Assembly: GCA_016782825.1 (NCBI GenBank)
Contig: JADHXT010000279.1
Location: forward strand, 1 to 5,173
DNA: 5,173 nucleotides
Source: Candidatus Brocadiia bacterium
Lineage (GTDB): Bacteria > Planctomycetota > PUPC01 > DSUN01
Reading direction: 5' to 3'
Part shown: positions 1 to 5,173 of the stretch, in pieces
Layout of the letters: every line of letters starts with the position of its first letter
Numbering within the stretch: the stretch's first letter is position 1
The notes under the pieces: model-generated
Database searches by the model: none
What the model was told of the DNA's origin: nothing
The model's input: the letters and a program-made list of their open reading frames with translations, nothing else
Made by a program: the position numbers and the translations under genes

Positions 1-53
1 GCGTGGGTGTTCCCGATCCCACGCATGCCGACTATACCGACTTTCAGTGACAT
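1..53 (-). CDS. Gfo/Idh/MocA-family oxidoreductase, N-terminal fragment
   Basis: Only the first 17 codons and two bases of the next are present; the gene runs off the left edge. The peptide reads MSLKVGIVGMRGIGNTH, then probably Ala. This is the first beta-strand and glycine-rich turn of a Rossmann fold, followed by the Asn/His pair usual at the start of helix 1 in Gfo/Idh/MocA sugar dehydrogenases. These are cytoplasmic NAD(P)-dependent enzymes that oxidise or isomerise sugars and cyclitols, so the substrate cannot be told from this piece. The ATG at 53-51 is supported by an AAGGAG Shine-Dalgarno sequence ten bases upstream (64-69). In the common GLGGIG turn the third position is Gly; here it is Arg11 (G9-M-R-G-I-G14), a mild departure. 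It lies on the same strand as the large hydrolase but is separated by about 300 bases with repeats, so it probably has its own promoter. The family call is fairly firm despite the short length. Confidence 0.78.
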   Translation of the reverse strand, partial: MSLKVGIVGMRGIGNTH

Positions 54-63
54 GATTCTCTGA

Positions 64-69
64 CTCCTT
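64..69 (-). promoter_or_regulatory. Shine-Dalgarno sequence of the oxidoreductase
   Basis: On the minus strand the bases read AAGGAG, ten bases before the ATG at 53. It fixes the start of the partial oxidoreductase gene. The spacing is slightly long but ordinary. Confidence 0.7.
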
Positions 70-81
70 CCGGGACGGCAA

Positions 82-97
82 CGGGTCTGGCGACCCG
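82..97 (-). promoter_or_regulatory. Short hairpin / dyad in the oxidoreductase leader
   Basis: CGGGTC (82-87) and GACCCG (92-97) are perfect inverted copies around a 4-base loop, 29-44 bases upstream of the oxidoreductase start. A weak extended -10-like sequence, TGCTATCGT on the minus strand (110-102), lies just upstream, with no convincing -35. The dyad could be an operator over a start site, or an RNA hairpin in the leader. Such dyads arise easily in GC-rich DNA, so this is tentative. Confidence 0.25.
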
Positions 98-169
98 ACT
101 CACGATAGCATGTTGGCGAGGGGGACGGTTCCTCCGGAAGCGGGCAGGACCTCCTGTCAGGCTACCGCG

Positions 170-359
170 GGGGCCTGTATCGAGCTCCCAGGGCTCTACA
201 GACACACCGGACACTCCATCGCTACCGATGCCCTCACCGTCTGTAGGTCAGGCGTCTCGCCTGACACCTGAGAGCCGCCTGTGCCCGGTCAGGCGAGACG
301 CCTGACCTACAAATGCTGTAGGGGATTTCGCTGGGCCCTGGGACTTCGATACGGGCCCC
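170..359. repeat. Outer imperfect 25-bp inverted repeat enclosing the REP-like pair
   Basis: Bases 170-194 match the reverse complement of 335-359 at 22 of 25 positions; the shared core includes GTATCGA and TCCCAGGGC. The right arm ends at the first base of the stop codon of the hydrolase on the minus strand (361-359). Between the arms lie the perfect 24-bp inverted repeat and further CTACAG/CTGTAG copies (196-201, 241-246, 316-321); CTACAGAC at 196-203 is an exact inverted match to 239-246. The whole 190-base unit can therefore fold back at several levels. It could be a non-autonomous foldback or MITE-like element, or a composite 3'-end structure of the hydrolase transcript. No target-site duplication was recognised. 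Confidence 0.6.
242..311. repeat. Perfect 24-bp inverted repeat of REP/BIME type
   Basis: The left arm (242-265) begins TGTAGGTCAGGCG and is an exact reverse complement of the right arm (288-311), with a 22-base spacer. Each arm also contains its own 8-bp stem: GTCAGGCG, three bases, CGCCTGAC (247-265 and 288-306). So the DNA or RNA can form either one long hairpin or two short ones side by side. Two self-complementary units in opposite orientation in an intergenic region are the architecture of REP pairs (BIMEs). No run of T follows on either strand, so it is not a textbook intrinsic terminator, although it could stall polymerase or protect the 3' end of the hydrolase mRNA. The symmetry is seen directly; the REP assignment is an inference, since other genomic copies cannot be checked here. 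Confidence 0.85.
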
Positions 360-3358
360 TACCGCTCAAACGCGAACTCGAGCTCGTTGGGCCAGCTTCG
401 CGACCAGTCGGGGTGGAAGCTGTTGCTGAGGCCCTGACAGGCGCTACGGTCGCGGGCAAGCTCCATGTCCGCGCCGCCGGTGTCGTGGTTCACGCGGAAG
501 CTGAACTTGACCGTCTCCCCGGACTGCATGAGCCCGTGGACGTGGGGAATCTCCGCCCACGGCAGGGCGCACTCGACGATCCGCGTGTTGCCCTCGTGAC
601 GCATGGCCAGCTGCGCCTCGGCGACGGCGCCCTCGAGTGGGTGCTTGGGCTGCCGCGGGTAGAAGTGTTTGCGCGGCATGTCCGGGGCCTCGAGCCGCCA
701 GACCTCCGTGCCGCCGCCATGCTCGTCGGAGACCTTGTTCAGCGCATACTGGTAGTCGGTGGTCTTGTGCCAGATGAAGCCGGGCATGCGGCCGGGCAGG
801 TGGCTCAGCCAGCCGTCTTCGCCCACTGGAATGGCGTTGAACGCAATCAGCACGTTGTCATAGGGGACGGAGCCGTATCCGCTCGGCAGCGCAGGCCAGC
901 GCCGGTAGCTGAACCGGCGGACGCCCTCGGGCCAGAGGAGCTCCCTTCGTTCCCCATCGCGTTCATCGTGGGCGACCTCGGGGTAGAAGTCGGCATCCTC
1001 ATCCCGCTCCGCAAAACGCAGCGCGCCGGGATGGGGCGAATCGTCGGCCACCTTGGCGGCGAAGTAGAACGCGTCCTCGTCATACGCCAGATAGCCCGTG
1101 GCCACTCCGGGAGCAGCGCCGGCATCGAATGACTCAAACGGCAGCCACATACGCTCCTCGAAGGAGGGCCCGCCAGGGTCGGTGACATTGATCGTCTGCG
1201 GCAGCGCGCCGCGCCAGTCTGTCAGGTCGCCGTCGACCTCGATGGCCCTGCGACTGATGAGGTTGACGCGCATCTCTTCATCATGGGTGGCGACGCCCGC
1301 CTCTCCCCCATCGAAGGCCAGCGAGAGCGGGTACGTATTGCCCGGGTCGGGTTCGCCGCCGGTGACGCTCAGGTCGACCCACTTCCGTTCTCGTGGCCTC
1401 AAGCGCAAGTCGGCGGGGAAGTCCAGCCGCAGCTCACCAAGCGTCACGGTCAGCCTGCCGCGGATGGCGGCGTTGAGCTGGTTGGTGACGCGCACGCGGA
1501 CCGTGGGCTGGCTCTCGATGGGAGCGAGCATGTCGTAGGGGATCATCTCGACAGGCTCAATGCCCGCAGTGCGGGCCCTGCGGAGGGCCTGCAGCAGGCG
1601 CGCGAAACTGCCGCGCCTCTCCGGGTCGGCGCGGAGAAAGAAGGCGCGGTCATCGAGGGGCACGGCGATCCTGTCCCCGCTGCCTGGGAGCGGGTTACCG
1701 TAGAAGTCGTGGAGGGTGGCGACCTCTGCCTCCAGCGTGAGCGTGGCTCCGTCGCCTTCCAGGGGCCGGACGGTGTGGAAGATGTGGTTCTCTTCCTTGC
1801 CCCCGAAGATAGCCCCAAGGTCGCCGAGCACGACGACCGTACCGTCGTCGGGGTCGCCGTCGAGGCCCTGGAAGACGTACACCCACGGCAGGCCTGTATC
1901 GAAGAGGATCTGGTCGAACTCGCGCTCGCCGATGAGGTGCTGGGAGGCCCCGTAGGCGGCGGCAAGCGAACGTGACTCAATGACCTGCTCGATGCGCTCT
2001 TCGCCGGCCTCCGTGCGAATCGTGTCGTAGGCAATGCGGTTGTGGCTGAGTGTCGAGACGGCGATGCGACTGAGAGTGCCAAGCGCTCGGTCGTAGCCCG
2101 CGGCCCGGTTCGAGGCGACGACCCCCGCGAACCGGTCGTCCGTGTTGGCCACCCAGCTCTCGGTGTCCCAGATGAGCACGCGGCCCTTGTAGTGGGTGCG
2201 GTTGTTCCACTCGGGGTAGAGCACGGGCGCCGAGAGGCCCTGGTAGTGAATGCTGCAGAAGTCGAGGTAGGGCAAGAACTCGTCCGACCCGTCGGGGAAC
2301 AGTTTGTCGAAGGTATTGCTCGACGAGCCGCAGCCGCCGATGAGCACGTCCACCCCCGCCTCCTCCCGCGCGCGGAAGACGGCATCCCCCATGCGCCGGT
2401 AGAGCTCGCGGTAGCGGAGCATGTCGGCGCCCCAGCCGCTGATGCTCAAGCCCTCCCACGGCTCGTTCCAGAGCATGAAGCCGGTGACTGGGCCCTTCGG
2501 CCAGCCGTACTCGCTCGCGACGTGGAAGACAAACTCCTGGTAGTCGTCATCCCATTCAGGCAGCCAGGCGAGGTCCTCCTTGCCGCCCTGCATGACGCCC
2601 TCCTGGTCCAGGTGCGGTCGTCCGCGGCCGAGGGGCTGCTTCTCGTGGGATGTGCCGACCTCCACGATGCAGGTGACGCGGTTCTCGTGCATCGCGCGGA
2701 ACTCGTCATCCAGCCACTCGAGGTGCTCCGGGTAGCGCGTCGAGTCCGAAGGGAAGTAGGCCACGCCATAGCGGATGGCCTGAACGCCCAGCCGAGCCAG
2801 AATCTCCGGCGGCATCTCCTCGAGGGCCTGCTTCGGGTACTGGACCCGCTCGTCCCGAGGCCGGAAGGTGCGGATGTAGCTGGTCACGTACCGCCGACCG
2901 TGGTCGCCGAGGTCGAGAACCAGGGCATACCCGCCCTTCGTCTCGGGGGTCGGCGGCTCGACGGTCAGGTTCCGCCAGCCGCCTGCCTCCACATCGACCT
3001 CGAGGGGTACGCTGCCCAGGTCCTCCAGTCTCACCAACTCAGGCCACCACTGGTCCCCCTCGTGGGTGTGCATGGCGTAGCGGATGATGTCGATTCGCGC
3101 GGCCTCGCTTAGCGGATTGCCGGAGAGGTTCTCCACCTGGAAGGTGAAGCGGGGTTGCTCGCCGGGGTGGAAGACGTTGCCCGGCGCATTGGACTCGAGC
3201 ATGGTGACCTTGGTGTCGCCGCCCTCGTCAAGCTCCGGGTCGAGCGAGAACACCGAGTGGTACTCGTGCATCGCCGAAAGCGTGCCCCATTCCTGGGTGC
3301 GAGCCGGGGTCGTGGTCGAGAGGATGGCGAGAAGAAGTGCCATGACGGAGAGGTCCAC
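359..3358 (-). CDS. Secreted clan GH-A glycoside hydrolase with CBM9-like tail
   Basis: A 999-residue predicted exported enzyme acting on polysaccharides; the substrate is unknown. Domains in order: a hydrophobic leader (about 6-19, possible cleavage after TPA19); a beta-sandwich (about 45-165); a TIM barrel (about 185-480); a barrel-capping beta domain ending near 577 (DFYGNP at 551-556); a second beta-sandwich resembling NEW3/CARDB-type domains (about 617-700); and a CBM9-like domain from about 705 to the end, opening with the usual DGDLTDW (709-715). In the barrel, LWNEPW (296-301) gives acid/base E299, IWDTES (396-401) gives nucleophile E400, and IHYQG (370-374) is a typical GH-A substrate loop. 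This resembles GH39/GH5-like families, but no family is assigned. The start is uncertain: GTG at 3358 keeps the longest frame but has no good ribosome-binding site. ATG at 3343 has GGAG 14 bases upstream, but then the leader has no positive charge. The frame closes upstream at a TGA (3394-3392). Confidence 0.87.
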   Translation of the reverse strand: MDLSVMALLLAILSTTTPARTQEWGTLSAMHEYHSVFSLDPELDEGGDTKVTMLESNAPGNVFHPGEQPRFTFQVENLSGNPLSEAARIDIIRYAMHTHEGDQWWPELVRLEDLGSVPLEVDVEAGGWRNLTVEPPTPETKGGYALVLDLGDHGRRYVTSYIRTFRPRDERVQYPKQALEEMPPEILARLGVQAIRYGVAYFPSDSTRYPEHLEWLDDEFRAMHENRVTCIVEVGTSHEKQPLGRGRPHLDQEGVMQGGKEDLAWLPEWDDDYQEFVFHVASEYGWPKGPVTGFMLWNEPWEGLSISGWGADMLRYRELYRRMGDAVFRAREEAGVDVLIGGCGSSSNTFDKLFPDGSDEFLPYLDFCSIHYQGLSAPVLYPEWNNRTHYKGRVLIWDTESWVANTDDRFAGVVASNRAAGYDRALGTLSRIAVSTLSHNRIAYDTIRTEAGEERIEQVIESRSLAAAYGASQHLIGEREFDQILFDTGLPWVYVFQGLDGDPDDGTVVVLGDLGAIFGGKEENHIFHTVRPLEGDGATLTLEAEVATLHDFYGNPLPGSGDRIAVPLDDRAFFLRADPERRGSFARLLQALRRARTAGIEPVEMIPYDMLAPIESQPTVRVRVTNQLNAAIRGRLTVTLGELRLDFPADLRLRPRERKWVDLSVTGGEPDPGNTYPLSLAFDGGEAGVATHDEEMRVNLISRRAIEVDGDLTDWRGALPQTINVTDPGGPSFEERMWLPFESFDAGAAPGVATGYLAYDEDAFYFAAKVADDSPHPGALRFAERDEDADFYPEVAHDERDGERRELLWPEGVRRFSYRRWPALPSGYGSVPYDNVLIAFNAIPVGEDGWLSHLPGRMPGFIWHKTTDYQYALNKVSDEHGGGTEVWRLEAPDMPRKHFYPRQPKHPLEGAVAEAQLAMRHEGNTRIVECALPWAEIPHVHGLMQSGETVKFSFRVNHDTGGADMELARDRSACQGLSNSFHPDWSRSWPNELEFAFER

Positions 3359-3438
3359 TCCATTCCGGTATTGCGCCGCACCGGGCTCCCATCAACACCG
3401 GCCGGGAAGATGCCCAGTCAGTCCCTGATGTAGACCGG
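3359..3438. other. Short region between divergent hydrolase and glycosidase remnant
   Basis: These 80 bases separate the start of the minus-strand hydrolase from the plus-strand remnant. No clear promoter pair, operator or ribosome-binding site was found. If the remnant is a deletion scar, the original promoter of the UroD operon may have been lost, and whatever now drives the downstream genes would lie here or inside the remnant. Confidence 0.35.
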
Positions 3439-3699
3439 ATGGCGCGTCAGTACCTCCATGTCAACGCCGCGCAGGACGCGGTCGGCGCTGCAGCGAAGGG
3501 CCCGTGCCTGGGGGAGCGACCGAATGCACACGACGAATGGCGCCCCGTAGCCGGAGCCGACGGCTATCCGTCCGAGGTCGGCCGCTTCAACCGCGTGACG
3601 TTCGACCGCGTGGAGACAACCGCGCTACGGATCGACATGCAGCTTCAGCCCGATATGACCGCCGGCATACGCGAATGGCGGGTTCTGCCCGCGGAGTAG
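3439..3699 (+). pseudogene. Remnant: C-terminal discoidin-like domain of a GH127/DUF1680-type glycosidase
   Basis: The 86-codon frame ends with residues (about 32-86) that follow the pattern seen at the extreme C-terminus of planctomycete-type GH127 (DUF1680, beta-L-arabinofuranosidase-like) proteins: DEWRPV, then RFNRVTF, then ETTALRIDMQLQP, then AGIREWRV close to the stop. The pattern is recalled from family knowledge; no search was possible. The catalytic barrel, normally several hundred residues, is absent. The first ~30 codons look like nothing known, and the ATG at 3439 has no Shine-Dalgarno sequence. The frame stays open back to 3346, where it overlaps the start of the divergent hydrolase. 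The stop lies 12 bases before the UroD-like gene, normal operon spacing. The simplest reading is the 3' stump of a deleted or rearranged glycosidase gene. A small standalone protein or a chimeric assembly join are alternatives. Confidence 0.55.
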
Positions 3700-3700
3700 C

Positions 3701-3705
3701 GAGGA
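3701..3705 (+). promoter_or_regulatory. Shine-Dalgarno sequence of the UroD-like gene
   Basis: GAGGA lies six bases before the ATG at 3712 and immediately after the stop codon of the upstream remnant. It supports this start for the UroD-like protein. Confidence 0.7.
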
Positions 3706-3711
3706 ATCACG

Positions 3712-4875
3712 ATGACGCGCAAGCCCGGGACCCTCAAGAAACTCGCCCGCATGACCGCCGCCCTCAACCACCAGGAAGCCGATCGCGTCCCCATCAGCGA
3801 CTTCTACTGGGGCGCCTTCACCGAGCGCTGGCGACGCGAGCTCGACCTCGGCGACGACGTCCTGCCGTACGACTACTACGACCTCGACTGGATCGTCACG
3901 ATGCCCAACATGGACCCCTGGATCCGGTCCTTCGAGACGATACAGGAGACCGAGAACCAGGTCATCGTGAGGACAGGCTTCGGCGCGGCCATTCGCAAGG
4001 TCTTCGCCCTGCCCATGCCCGAGATGATCGCCTGGGAGATCGACACCATAGAGAAGCTCGAGGTAGTGGAGTTCGACGATCCCGCCGACCCTCGCCGTTT
4101 CTTTGAGGCCGGAGACAACCAGATCGCCGGCGTCGGCGATGGCTTCACCCGCAACTCCCCGCCATGGCTCGACGGCGTCAAGACCCTCTGGCCCAACATC
4201 CCCGTCTACGGGAGCATGATGGAGGTCGCGGAGCTCCTCACCCGCATGGTCGGCCAGGCCAACATGCTGCTTTGGCTCGGGCTCTACCCCGAGCGCATGG
4301 CCCGCTTCATAGCCCGCGCCGGTGAGCACTACGCCGCCTGCGCAGCCGCGGCCATCGATGCCGCCGACGGCCTGCTCGACGGCTTCGTCATCTGGGGCGA
4401 TGTCGCCTATGCCCGGGCCATGCTGTTCGCCCCCCAGTACTGGCGCGATCACTTCAAGCCCTGCGTCAAGGCCATCATCGACGCCGTCCACCAGCGCAAC
4501 CTCCCGGTCATCTACCACGGCTGCGGCAACGTCGCCCCGATCCTCCCCGACTTCATCGAGATCGGCCTCGACGCCTACAACCCGCTCGAGGCCAAAGCCG
4601 GGCTCGATGTCGTCGAGCTGCGCCGCGAGGTCGGTCATTCCCTCGCCTTCTGCGGCAATAGCGACATCACCATCTGGGAGTCGGGCGACGAGGACGCCAT
4701 CCGCCGCGAGGTCCTGCGCAAGCTCAACGCGGCCAAAGGCGGCGGGCTCATATTCCAGTCCGACCACTCGGTCACCAGCGGCGTGTCGGGCAAGACCTAC
4801 GACTTCATCGTCAAGCTCGTGCGCGAATACGGGTACTATCCGCTGGAGCTGGGCGAATTCGACGAGGCGATGTAG
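3712..4875 (+). CDS. Uroporphyrinogen decarboxylase-like (UroD/MtaA superfamily) protein
   Basis: A complete 387-residue cytoplasmic TIM-barrel protein of the superfamily that includes HemE and the cobamide-dependent methyltransferases MtaA, MtbA and CmuA. Typical features are an N-terminal helix with LNHQEADRVPI (18-28), FVIWGDVAY (225-233), and the metal-site strand VIYHGCGN (266-273). That strand gives His269 and Cys271 as probable zinc ligands. The next conserved blocks are AYNPLEAKAGLD (288-299), AFCGNSDIT (312-320) and the glycine-rich IFQSDHSV (347-354). In methyltransferases such as MtaA the last block carries a third zinc-ligand Cys; here the position is SDHS, so His352 may substitute, or Cys314 may serve. 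HemE is unlikely because the HxC pair is a methyltransferase trait and the setting is not haem synthesis. The substrate is unknown; demethylation of methylated sugars or other C1 transfer is a guess from the glycan context. It is preceded by GAGGA at 3701 and followed 63 bases later by a Tat-signal gene, probably in one operon. Confidence 0.85.
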   Translation: MTRKPGTLKKLARMTAALNHQEADRVPISDFYWGAFTERWRRELDLGDDVLPYDYYDLDWIVTMPNMDPWIRSFETIQETENQVIVRTGFGAAIRKVFALPMPEMIAWEIDTIEKLEVVEFDDPADPRRFFEAGDNQIAGVGDGFTRNSPPWLDGVKTLWPNIPVYGSMMEVAELLTRMVGQANMLLWLGLYPERMARFIARAGEHYAACAAAAIDAADGLLDGFVIWGDVAYARAMLFAPQYWRDHFKPCVKAIIDAVHQRNLPVIYHGCGNVAPILPDFIEIGLDAYNPLEAKAGLDVVELRREVGHSLAFCGNSDITIWESGDEDAIRREVLRKLNAAKGGGLIFQSDHSVTSGVSGKTYDFIVKLVREYGYYPLELGEFDEAM

Positions 4876-4938
4876 TGCTCGCCCGCAGCGGCGCTGCAAG
4901 GTGCTGCCCAGGTCGCCCAACCTGCCGGAGGCGAGAAC
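4876..4938 (+). other. Operon spacer between UroD-like and Tat-signal genes
   Basis: This 63-base gap contains a small GCAGC-GGC-GCTGC hairpin just after the UroD stop codon and no T-run, so no intrinsic terminator is supported. At 4927-4931 GGAGG lies seven bases before the ATG at 4939 and serves as ribosome-binding site for the downstream gene. Same strand and short spacing favour co-transcription. Confidence 0.5.
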
Positions 4939-5173
4939 ATGACCGACCGCCGCTCATTCCTGACCAAAGCCGCGACCATCGGTCTTGGGACAACCCTCGG
5001 CGCGGGCGCATCCGCCGTAGAGCTTACATCTGGGGAGGCGCCAATCATGAACGACAGTGATCGCGTCAAGCTCTGCTTCTTTGACGACTTCTGGCTGAAA
5101 TACAAATCAAGCACAGTGCGCCGCTGGTTTGCGCCCCAGTATTTCTCTGACTACTGCGACCCAGCCTTCGGTG
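4939..5173 (+). CDS. Tat-exported protein, N-terminal fragment; possible beta-propeller glycosidase-like
   Basis: The first 78 codons of a gene running off the right edge. The N-terminus MTDRRSFLTKAATIGLG is a twin-arginine signal (RRSFL at 4-8), followed by a small-residue hydrophobic stretch and GASA (22-25 region) as likely cleavage site. The mature protein would therefore be exported already folded. After the leader, residues around 43-63 read VKLCFFDDFWLKYKSSTVRR. This recalls the LFLDD-(W/Y)-L-(I/L)-E-x(n)-VRR opening of many secreted five-bladed beta-propeller, GH32/43-like proteins of Planctomycetota and relatives. That resemblance is from memory and rests on a short piece, so the function is left open. 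GGAGG at 4927-4931 supports the start. A second ATG at 5047 (Met37) has an equally strong ribosome-binding site and would make a leaderless form. Codons become more A/T-rich toward the window end than in the UroD-like gene. Confidence 0.75.
   Translation, partial: MTDRRSFLTKAATIGLGTTLGAGASAVELTSGEAPIMNDSDRVKLCFFDDFWLKYKSSTVRRWFAPQYFSDYCDPAFG
5032..5037 (+). promoter_or_regulatory. Internal Shine-Dalgarno sequence before an in-frame second start
   Basis: GGGAGG-like bases (GGGGAG/GGAGG, 5032-5037) lie nine bases before the in-frame ATG at 5047, inside the Tat-signal gene. Starting there would drop the signal peptide and give a protein beginning MNDSDRVKLCFF. This is either a true alternative start or a sign that the leader was added in front of an older start site. 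Confidence 0.4.

Larger units (their letters stand above)
54..358. other. Intergenic region between oxidoreductase and hydrolase
   Basis: No credible gene is seen in these 305 bases. The part next to the oxidoreductase (54-169) holds its ribosome-binding site, a small dyad at 82-97 and a weak -10-like sequence. It also has a short palindrome, CAGGA-CC-TCCTG, near 145-156. The part next to the hydrolase (170-358) is almost entirely nested inverted repeats, listed separately. A reading frame crosses the repeats from 281 rightwards, but it is antisense to the hydrolase and has no recognisable protein character. Confidence 0.7.

Noticed and set aside
242..311. Intrinsic terminator for the hydrolase
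   Set aside because: The hairpin is strong, but no T-run follows it on either strand and it begins about 48 bases after the stop codon. A Rho-independent terminator is not supported, although other 3'-end roles are possible.
242..311. CRISPR repeat
   Set aside because: Only two copies, in inverted orientation, with no array of spacers and no cas genes.
281..1132. A 283-codon open frame on the plus strand
   Set aside because: It is antisense to the CBM9-like end of the hydrolase and begins inside the inverted repeat; no ribosome-binding site or domain supports it.
2042..3112. A 356-codon open frame on the plus strand
   Set aside because: It is a mirror of the hydrolase barrel region, with no protein family character.
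3712..4875. HemE, true uroporphyrinogen decarboxylase
   Set aside because: The His-x-Cys metal motif, the divergent N-terminus and the glycosidase neighbourhood fit the methyltransferase-like branch rather than haem biosynthesis.
3625..4920. A 431-codon open frame on the minus strand over the UroD-like gene
   Set aside because: It is antisense to a gene with clear family motifs. Its composition (rich in Asp, Glu, Gly, Val, His) is what reversed GC-rich codons give, and it has no recognisable domain.

Overview
This is a GC-rich, mostly coding bacterial window. The gene content is a Gfo/Idh/MocA-type oxidoreductase, a very large secreted clan GH-A glycoside hydrolase with a carbohydrate-binding tail, a uroporphyrinogen-decarboxylase-like protein and a Tat-exported protein. 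This combination is typical of polysaccharide-degrading Planctomycetota, Armatimonadota, Hydrogenedentota and similar lineages, often known only from metagenomes. The phylum is inferred from gene style; no marker gene is present.

Layout. The left edge holds the first 17 codons of a minus-strand oxidoreductase (1-53). Next is a 305-base intergenic region (54-358) containing a nested inverted-repeat structure: a perfect 24-bp inverted repeat (242-265 / 288-311) whose arms are themselves hairpins, inside an imperfect 25-bp inverted repeat (170-194 / 335-359) that ends at the stop codon of the next gene. That gene, 359-3358 on the minus strand, encodes a 999-residue predicted exported glycoside hydrolase: N-terminal beta-sandwich, TIM barrel with catalytic glutamates E299 and E400, beta domains, and a C-terminal CBM9-like domain.

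After the start of the hydrolase the strand switches. At 3439-3699 (+) a short reading frame carries only the last ~55 residues of a discoidin-like domain of the kind found at the C-terminus of GH127/DUF1680 arabinofuranosidase-like proteins, so it is probably the stump of a deleted glycosidase gene. Twelve bases after its stop codon begins a complete 387-residue UroD/MtaA-superfamily gene (3712-4875). It is followed after 63 bases by the 5' end of a Tat-signal gene (4939-5173, runs off the window), which has a second, leaderless start with its own strong ribosome-binding site.

Taken together this looks like a piece of a glycan-catabolism locus: an extracytoplasmic hydrolase releases sugars, an NAD(P)-dependent sugar oxidoreductase acts on them inside the cell, and a UroD-like protein of unknown substrate (possibly methyl transfer or sugar demethylation, inference only) is co-transcribed with a further exported protein. 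No RNA genes, CRISPR arrays, transposase genes or phage genes were recognised.
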